NCBI GenBank assembly: GCA_965279195.1
Contig: CBDIHP010000039.1
Span: 186,001 to 250,000, forward strand
DNA: 64,000 bases
Reading direction: 5' to 3'
Source of the DNA: CBDIHP01 sp965279195
Lineage (GTDB): Bacteria > Planctomycetota > Planctomycetia > Isosphaerales > Isosphaeraceae
This document shows positions 58,433-64,000 of the stretch, piece after piece (the first letter of the stretch is position 1; every line of letters begins with the position of its first letter). The notes beneath the pieces are model-generated. The model was not told the origin of the DNA. It did not search any database and saw only the letters and a program-made list of their open reading frames with translations. A program made the position numbers and the translations under genes.

Positions 58433-58455
58433 GAGGATCCGCCCGGCGGGTCCTC
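58433..58455 (+). terminator. Probable original terminator of tRNA-Ala
   Basis: Stem GAGGATCCGCC/GGCGGGTCCTC followed by TTGTCATTT lies just outside attR. Before integration it would have been about 20 bases after the tRNA gene; the prophage has moved it 45.8 kb away. Confidence 0.6.
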
Positions 58456-58509
58456 TTGTCATTTCCGGCGCGAGTGATTTTCTTGGAATCCAGCGATTCC
58501 GACGAGACC

Positions 58510-58944
58510 ATGAGCCTCGACCCCGCCATCCTCAAGTGGGTGTTCGGCGGCCTGGGCTTGCTCGCCCTGGCCGGATTCCTGGTCTTCCAGATCGCCAAAC
58601 GCCCGGCTACTCCTCCGCCGCCGGATATCGCCTCGGATCCGGTCCTCACGCGCGGCCGGGAGGTCTATCTCGACCGCTGCGTCAGTTGCCACGGCCCCCA
58701 GGGGCGTGGGGATGGCCCTGTGGCGAAGATCGTCCAGGGGCCGCCGGTACGGAACTTCGTCGAGGACCCCTGGAAGCACGGAGAGGATCCCGAGAAGGTC
58801 TACGACGTCATCGCCAACGGGGTCCAGAACACCCAGATGCCCGGCTGGAAGGCCAGCTACCGCCCCGAGGACCTCAGGGCGGTCGCCGCGTATGTGTATT
58901 ACCTCGGCAAGAAGCCGATCCCGGACGCGCTCCGGAAGCCCTGA
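58510..58944 (+). CDS. Membrane-anchored cytochrome c
   Basis: The 144-residue protein has one N-terminal transmembrane helix (ILKWVFGGLGLLALAGFLVF), a Pro-rich linker and a class I cytochrome c domain with one haem site CVSCH (near residue 57) and the distal Met in NTQMPGW. It carries electrons on the periplasmic side. The start at 58510 (MSLDPAI) was chosen; an upstream ATG at 58456 would add 18 residues. Confidence 0.85.
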   Translation: MSLDPAILKWVFGGLGLLALAGFLVFQIAKRPATPPPPDIASDPVLTRGREVYLDRCVSCHGPQGRGDGPVAKIVQGPPVRNFVEDPWKHGEDPEKVYDVIANGVQNTQMPGWKASYRPEDLRAVAAYVYYLGKKPIPDALRKP

Positions 58945-58947
58945 CGA

Positions 58948-59367
58948 TCAATGACCGACGATGGCATCGGCCTCGACCTCGACGAGGGCGTCGGCCGCGA
59001 CCAGCCGGGGCGACTGCACGAGCGTCGTCGCCGGGCGGATCTCGCCGAAGAATTCGCCGTGGGCCTTGCCGGCCTCTTCCCAGCGGGTGACGTCGGTCAC
59101 GTAGATCCTCGTGCGGACCACGTCCGAGGCCGAGCCGCCGAGGGCCTCAATGGCGGCGAGGATGATCGTCAACGCCCGGCGCGTCTGGCCGGCCATGGTC
59201 GGGTCGAAGCTGCCGTCGGCCTCGACGCCCAGCGTGCCCGACACGGAGATGAACGCGCCCGCGCGCACCGCCCGGCTGTACCCCACGACGGGCTCCCACG
59301 ACGAACCCGACGACGCGAACGTCCGGCCCCCACGCTGACTCGTCGTGACGTGCACCTTCGACTTCAT
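58948..59367 (-). CDS. RidA/YjgF-family protein
   Basis: The 139-residue protein has the family strands VRAGAFISVSGTLGV, the helix RRALTIILAAIEALGGSASD with VVRTRIYVTDVTRW, and the ending IRPATTLVQSPRLVAADALV. The Arg-Pro-Ala-Thr-Thr form replaces the RidA P-A-R-S motif, placing it in another Rid subgroup, so enamine deaminase activity is uncertain. It converges on the cytochrome gene, three bases apart. Confidence 0.8.
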   Translation of the reverse strand: MKSKVHVTTSQRGGRTFASSGSSWEPVVGYSRAVRAGAFISVSGTLGVEADGSFDPTMAGQTRRALTIILAAIEALGGSASDVVRTRIYVTDVTRWEEAGKAHGEFFGEIRPATTLVQSPRLVAADALVEVEADAIVGH

Positions 59368-59515
59368 CGCGACTGACTCCTGAGCAGATCGGGACTGGAT
59401 CCGGACGGACCATTCCGTCCGTCGGGCGAATCGGACAGGCTAGCTCAGGCCGGCTCCCCGGGCAATGGGCGGGAACCCTTTGCCGAGGACTGGGGGCCCC
59501 GACCGGCGAGTGCCT

Positions 59516-59854
59516 TCAAGGCGCCGGATCGATGGGTTCGTCCTCGGGGATCGGCGGTCCCGTCTGGATGGGGCGTCCGGACGCCAGGTGTTCGTAGACC
59601 CGGCTCCATTGATCCGAACTCCTCGCCAGGCGGAGATAGCTCGCGACCCGTGAGGAATCTCCATGGACCTGGGCCCGGTGCGCCATCGCCAGGTACATCG
59701 CCCTTTCCGCACGGTGTTGCTCAACCTGGGCCTGGAATGCGCGGAGGCCGCTCCGGGTCGCCACGAGACGGAAAGCGGCCAGAGTGACGGCGAGCAGGAC
59801 GACCCACAGGAGGAGCGTGCTCAAACGGATCTGCCGGAATCGATCGCCAACCAT
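59516..59854 (-). CDS. Small membrane protein of planctomycete type
   Basis: The 112-residue protein opens RFRQIRLSTLLLWVVLLAVT, a single N-terminal transmembrane helix preceded by a basic/RLSTLL motif that recurs in many planctomycete small proteins, then a helical cytoplasmic or periplasmic domain (QAQVEQHRAERAMYLAMAHR) and a Pro tail. Function unknown. Confidence 0.65.
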   Translation of the reverse strand: MVGDRFRQIRLSTLLLWVVLLAVTLAAFRLVATRSGLRAFQAQVEQHRAERAMYLAMAHRAQVHGDSSRVASYLRLARSSDQWSRVYEHLASGRPIQTGPPIPEDEPIDPAP

Positions 59855-60011
59855 CGCATGACCTCGCTTCGCCGGATCGCGGGGTTGCCGATTTCGCGCC
59901 CGTCCGGATCTCGTACAAAAGATTTCCCGGAATCCCGCACGGATTCAATGGCCCGCTCCCACTAACAAGGGAAAGGGCGATCGACTATCCGCCGTGAGAT
60001 CGAGGGACGCC

Positions 60012-61922
60012 ATGCGACTGACGCTCCGGACGCTGCTGGCCTGGCTGGACGACACGCTGCCCGCCGCCGAGGTGAAGGCAATCAGCCGGCAGCTCGAAGA
60101 GAGCCCCTACGCCAAGGAACTCGTGGCGAGGATCTCCAAGGTCACCCGGCAACGGAGGCTGCTCGTCCCGCCGTCCTCGGGGGCAGACGCGATCGACCCG
60201 AATCTGGTCGCAAGTTACCTCGACAACGAGCTTGACCCCGAGAAGGTGGCCGAATACGAACGGCTCTGCCTGACGTCCTCGGTGAATCTCGCCGAGGCGG
60301 CGAGCGTGCATCAGATCCTCAGCCTGATCGGCCAGAAGGCGAAGGTCCCGCCGGATGCGCGGTTCCGGATGTACAAGCTGATCCGGGGCCGCGAGACCAC
60401 CCCGCGTCCGGCACCCGCCCCGACGAATGGCTCGGCCAGGAAGCCGGTCCCCTCGCGCACCCAGAAGTCGCCGCTTCGCGAGCCGATCACGCAGCCGATC
60501 CCGACCTGGGGCCCCGAGCCGCGTCCGACCCGCAACTGGCTGGAGACCTACGCCCCGGCGGGCATCGTCCTGCTCCTCGTCGCCATCCTGGCGACGACGG
60601 CCGCCATCAGCCTTTCGGGCGAGGCCGGTAAGTCGAAGCCACCGCAGGTGATCGCCGCGAACGGGGTCAATCCCGAGCAGGCCAAGCCCGCCGCGCCGGA
60701 CGTCAACGCGGTCGAACCCACGCCCGTCACCCGCGAGCCGGCCCCGAAGCCGATGCCCACCGAACCGGCCCCGACAGAGCCGGCCGCGACGAAGGACGCC
60801 AAGGCCGCCGAGCCGGTCCCCGGTCCCGCCGAGTTCCCCGCCGGCACCGTCGGCGCCCTCCCCGTGATCCAGGGCGCGGTGCTCGTCGAGGGGGCGGAGG
60901 CAAAGACGTGGGAGCCCTCGAAGGCCGGGGCACCGGTGAAGGAGGATGCCCATCTCCTCAATCTCGCCCCGTTCCGGAACACGCTCAAGCTCCGGGACCT
61001 CAGCCTGACGCTCGTCGGCGGGACCGATGCGGTGTTGCACAGGACCGAGGGTACGGACGGAGCACGGGTCGATCTGCGGCGTGGGCGTCTTGCCTTCAAG
61101 GGGGCCGAGGGGCACCCGCTCTCGGTCAAGGTGGGGATGGGCCTGGTCGAGTTCAAGCCGGCCGCCGATGCCCCGGCCGGGGTCGAGCGGAACGGCTCGA
61201 GCACGCATTTCTACGTCGCGAAGGGCGAGGCCACGATCAAGATCGGGACCGACGAGCGCAGCGGCGAGGGGCCCCTTTCCTGGGTCGTCTCGGCCGACGG
61301 CAAGCTGAGCGACGTGAAGGAGTCGGAGATCCCCGCGTGGGTCAGCGACGATGCGGCACCGGCTCAGGAGGCCGCCGCGGGCGAGTCGTTCGGCAAGTAC
61401 TTCCGGGAGGGCCGGCCGCCGCTCGCCTCACTTGTCGAGGCGCTCGACGATACGCAGGACGGCGTCCGGTTGCTCGCGATCGATTCGCTCGTCGCCCTCG
61501 GCGACATGGAGATGATCGTGCCCGTCCTGAACCGTCCCAGGGATCCGGCCGTCCGCAAGGCCGTGGTTGAGCGCCTCCGGGGCGTTCTGGAGCAGGGTGC
61601 GACCGAGCCGGCGCAGTCGGTCCGTCGGGCGCTCGAAGGCGAACTCGGCGACCCCTGGGGACCGGTCGCGGAGAAGCTCATCCTGGGCTACAACCGAGAC
61701 GAATCCATGAACGAGATGCTCCTCGCTCGCCTCGTCTCCTACCTCAAGGACGCCCCGTTCGTGGGGGTCCGCGAACTCGCCCTCGACAATCTCAAGCGGC
61801 TCACCGGTCGCGACGGCCTGGAGTACGACCCAGAGAATCCGATGGGCAAGGGGCTCAAGGCGTGGGAGGATCTGCTGACGAAGAAGGATCTGACCAAGGA
61901 TGGCCGAAACGGTCGCAAATGA
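60012..61922 (+). CDS. FecR/anti-sigma-like planctomycete membrane protein
   Basis: The 636-residue protein starts MRLTLRTLLAWLDDTLP with two helical zinc-finger-like subdomains (about 1-110), one transmembrane helix (about 190-210), a Pro/Ala/Glu linker and a beta-helix-like FecR-type domain (about 285-440; VDLRRGRLAFKGAEG, THFYVAKGEATIKIG), then helical HEAT-like repeats. This plan is known from planctomycetes; it may sense envelope state and bind a sigma factor, which is inference. ATG 60012 was preferred over 59994. Confidence 0.65.
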   Translation: MRLTLRTLLAWLDDTLPAAEVKAISRQLEESPYAKELVARISKVTRQRRLLVPPSSGADAIDPNLVASYLDNELDPEKVAEYERLCLTSSVNLAEAASVHQILSLIGQKAKVPPDARFRMYKLIRGRETTPRPAPAPTNGSARKPVPSRTQKSPLREPITQPIPTWGPEPRPTRNWLETYAPAGIVLLLVAILATTAAISLSGEAGKSKPPQVIAANGVNPEQAKPAAPDVNAVEPTPVTREPAPKPMPTEPAPTEPAATKDAKAAEPVPGPAEFPAGTVGALPVIQGAVLVEGAEAKTWEPSKAGAPVKEDAHLLNLAPFRNTLKLRDLSLTLVGGTDAVLHRTEGTDGARVDLRRGRLAFKGAEGHPLSVKVGMGLVEFKPAADAPAGVERNGSSTHFYVAKGEATIKIGTDERSGEGPLSWVVSADGKLSDVKESEIPAWVSDDAAPAQEAAAGESFGKYFREGRPPLASLVEALDDTQDGVRLLAIDSLVALGDMEMIVPVLNRPRDPAVRKAVVERLRGVLEQGATEPAQSVRRALEGELGDPWGPVAEKLILGYNRDESMNEMLLARLVSYLKDAPFVGVRELALDNLKRLTGRDGLEYDPENPMGKGLKAWEDLLTKKDLTKDGRNGRK

Positions 61923-62015
61923 GCGGCCCCGACCGGGATCCCACGCACATCGCGGGCGGCCCTTCTTACCGGGGGGCCGTCCGTCCTCTTTCACGGAACC
62001 GACCGCGAGGATCGA

Positions 62016-62828
62016 TTGAGTCACGACTACTCCGCCCACCTCCAGGCCGCCGAGGACGCCGCCGCCTCGGCCTCGGAACTCCTGCTCACGCTCTACGGCA
62101 AGGTCGCCGCCCGGGAGAAGAATCCCGGCGATCTCGTCACCGAGGCCGACCTCGCCAGCCAGGCCAGGATCGCCGAGGTCCTCCTCCGACATTTCCCCGA
62201 CCACACCGTGCTGGGCGAGGAGGTCGGCCTCACCCTCGATCCGTCGAACCCCTGGCGCTGGGTGGTCGACCCCATCGACGGGACGATCAACTTCGCCCAC
62301 AACTTCCCGTTCTGGTGCGTATCGATCGGGCTGGAACATCTGGGAAAACCGGTCGTCGGGGTGATCCGTGATCCGCTGAGTGGCCGGATTTTCCGGGCCG
62401 GTGTAGGCCTCGGTGCCTGGCTGGACGGACGACCGATGCGGGTGAGCTCGGCCTCGAAATTGTCCGAAAGCCTGATTTCAACAGGGCTTCCAACCAGTTT
62501 CGCGAGAGACGCCGGGCGACAATTGGCTTTGTTCCGTCGTTTTTCCGAGGGGACGCATTCCGTCCGCCGGACCGGCTCGTCGGCTCTGAACCTGGCGTAC
62601 GTCGCTTCCGGCTCGCTCGAAGTCTTCTACTCGACCTCGGTCCACCCCTGGGACGTCGCGGCGGGGGTCGTTCTGGTCGAGGTCGCCGGCGGCACGGTGA
62701 CGGATCTGGACGGCTCGCCGTATCGCCTCGACTCTCCCGGCATCCTCGCGACCAACGGCCTCGTGCACGAAGAGGCCCTGGCTCGACTTCGCGAAGGGCT
62801 TGATGGGGGTCTGGGTAGATCAGGTTGA
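62016..62828 (+). CDS. Inositol-monophosphatase-family enzyme
   Basis: The 270-residue protein has all IMPase metal motifs: GEEVG (Glu), DPIDGTINF (two Asp) and HPWDVAAGV (Asp). It hydrolyses a sugar- or inositol-type phosphomonoester with Mg2+. The start is TTG at 62016 after GCGAGGATCGA; no better start lies in frame. It follows the membrane-protein gene by 93 bases. Confidence 0.88.
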   Translation: MSHDYSAHLQAAEDAAASASELLLTLYGKVAAREKNPGDLVTEADLASQARIAEVLLRHFPDHTVLGEEVGLTLDPSNPWRWVVDPIDGTINFAHNFPFWCVSIGLEHLGKPVVGVIRDPLSGRIFRAGVGLGAWLDGRPMRVSSASKLSESLISTGLPTSFARDAGRQLALFRRFSEGTHSVRRTGSSALNLAYVASGSLEVFYSTSVHPWDVAAGVVLVEVAGGTVTDLDGSPYRLDSPGILATNGLVHEEALARLREGLDGGLGRSG

Positions 62829-62860
62829 CCCGATCGATAGCCGGAGCCCGGGGGGCGCGT

Positions 62861-62866
62861 TATAAT
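62861..62866 (+). promoter_or_regulatory. Perfect TATAAT -10 box
   Basis: TATAAT, in a very GC-rich context, lies 80 bases before the last gene. No good -35 box is seen at 16-18 bases, so it may need an activator or be an extended -10 promoter. Confidence 0.4.
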
Positions 62867-62946
62867 CTGTCAGGTTTGACCCGGCCTGCCGCCCGCGATG
62901 GGGCTGGTGAGCCGGAACGAACTGGCGACCATGGCGAAGCCCCGAT

Positions 62947-64000
62947 GTGAGGCGCGACTTGATCTCGGCGCGAGGTACCGGCATCGTTGTCCTGGTGCAC
63001 CTCTGGCTGGGGGCCTGTCCGCCCCTGGGCTGGGGGCAGGGGATGTCGGTCGGCCCGCCGCGTCCTCCTACCGCCCTGGCCCGACCGCTATCGAGCGGGC
63101 CCCAGGAATCCCCGCGCCCGCCGGTCCCCGCCGTCGAGCCGCCGATCCCCATTCTCCTGGGCAGCCCGAACGATCTGGCCGACCTGTTGAAGCGTGTCGA
63201 CCGACCGGATTTTCAGCTGATCCGGGGGGGCGACCCAACGACCCCGGGCGGGCAACTTCCGCCGCCGACGGTCGCGAATCCGGCACCGGTGGTGACCTCG
63301 TTCGCCGTCCGAGGCGAGGTTCTCGGCGAGCTGGCGCACCTCACGATCCAGGCCGAGTGCCGCCTCGATCACGATGGGCCCGCGTGGATCCCCCTCCGGA
63401 TGGACGGCCTGACGGTCAACGACGTCCGCGAGGGGACGTCCACGATCCCTTCGAGGACGGATGCCTCGGGGACTTCCGTCGAGGTACGCGGCAAGGGGCC
63501 GCATCGCATCGAGGTCGACGTCCGGCTCCCGACCCTGACCCTCTCGAACGGGCACTCGCTCGCGATGATCATACCGGCGGTCGCATCGACCTCGGTGGCG
63601 CTCCGGGTCCCCGGCGCGGTGGAGACGGCGTCGGCAGGCCCGAACGAGTCGCTCGCCTGCGTCCCGGTCGAGGCCGGGCACTGGACCCAGATCACGAGTC
63701 GCCTGAGCCCGAGGTCGCGTCTCCAGGTCGAGTGGCGGGTCAAGTCGGAATCGGCCACGCTGCCGGCGTTGCTGTCGGTACGGGGCGAGATCGCACTGGA
63801 CGCCGACGTCGGCCTGTTGAAGGCCCGCTCCAACTGGTCGCTGTCGGTCCTGCGGGGACAACTCGACCGGCTCCGGCTCAGCCTCTCGCCCGAGGATGAG
63901 GTCCTGGACGTCGAACTGGACGGCCGTCCGGTCGCCGTCGCCGCCGAGTCGGAGAAGTCCCGAGGGACCCTCGAGATCCCCCTGGTCGAGCCGCTCCGTC
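62947..64000 (+). CDS. Secreted protein, incomplete at window end
   Basis: The frame from GTG 62947 stays open to the window edge (351 codons). It begins with a signal-like segment (ARGTGIVVLVHLWLGACPPL), then a Pro-rich stretch and a beta-rich domain (VVTSFAVRGEVLGELAHLTI, GPHRIEVDVRLPTLTLSNGH, RLQVEWRVKSESATLPALLS). Planctomycetes have many large exported beta-sandwich proteins; no family is recognised. An internal ATG at 63043 would remove the signal segment. Confidence 0.5.
   Translation, partial: MRRDLISARGTGIVVLVHLWLGACPPLGWGQGMSVGPPRPPTALARPLSSGPQESPRPPVPAVEPPIPILLGSPNDLADLLKRVDRPDFQLIRGGDPTTPGGQLPPPTVANPAPVVTSFAVRGEVLGELAHLTIQAECRLDHDGPAWIPLRMDGLTVNDVREGTSTIPSRTDASGTSVEVRGKGPHRIEVDVRLPTLTLSNGHSLAMIIPAVASTSVALRVPGAVETASAGPNESLACVPVEAGHWTQITSRLSPRSRLQVEWRVKSESATLPALLSVRGEIALDADVGLLKARSNWSLSVLRGQLDRLRLSLSPEDEVLDVELDGRPVAVAAESEKSRGTLEIPLVEPLR

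Noticed and set aside
58229..58462. N-terminal 78-codon extension of the integrase (begins MTRGPAG, includes MGIEPTTFALR)
   Set aside because: It is antisense tRNA/attR sequence, a common false extension; the integrase start is placed at 58228.
58456..58509. Upstream ATG for the cytochrome c gene
   Set aside because: The extra 18 residues are charged and precede the membrane anchor; the ATG at 58510 gives a normal N-in anchor helix.

Overview
The window looks like chromosome of a GC-rich planctomycete, probably of the Isosphaeraceae/Gemmatales type (inference). The basis is very high GC with GC-ending codons, a 636-residue membrane protein starting MRLTLRTLLAWLDDTLP, a small membrane protein starting with an RLSTLLLWVVLL-type segment, and a secreted five-bladed-propeller protein, all typical of that group.

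Host flank, left (1-12515): an ACT-domain protein, a polytopic GT-C-like membrane protein, a GmhA-like sugar-phosphate isomerase followed by a ROK kinase, PyrK, a 23S-type pseudouridine synthase with a very long low-complexity tail, agmatine deiminase, a RidA protein, an SDR/SIS gene pair and a propeller-type glycosidase-like protein. They are followed by tRNA-Ala(CGC) at 12516-12588, which has a clear promoter.

Primary finding (12542-58415): a 45.9-kb, apparently full-length prophage inserted in the 3' half of the tRNA. A perfect 52-bp direct repeat marks attL and attR, and a tyrosine integrase lies just inside attR. From left to right it holds: a leftward winged-helix replication-type gene carrying 22-bp-phased palindromic iterons (candidate origin); a leftward recombination operon (Rad52-like annealing protein, a stand-alone copy of its C-terminal module, and a 22-unit pentapeptide-repeat protein); a short rightward operon with two ribbon-helix-helix paralogues; a tandem hairpin region with a possible small RNA; a leftward XRE-regulator operon with a strong promoter and palindromic operator; a serine recombinase behind an inverted-repeat array; a rightward accessory operon including an Acb2/Tad1-like putative signal sponge; a papain-fold peptidase with tandem small membrane proteins; a glycosyltransferase; then terminase, portal, scaffold, capsid, connector, tail and fibre genes typical of a long-tailed, sheathless phage. 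A leftward integrase-led operon (58.2-50.9 kb) of AP2, zinc-cluster, DUF1643 and unknown genes closes the element. Three apparent single-base insertions break two head genes.

Host flank, right (58416-64000): the tRNA's probable original terminator, a membrane-anchored cytochrome c, a second RidA-family protein, a small membrane protein, a FecR/anti-sigma-like membrane protein, an inositol-monophosphatase-family enzyme and the start of a secreted protein that runs off the window.

All functions come from reading motifs and gene order; no database search was run.
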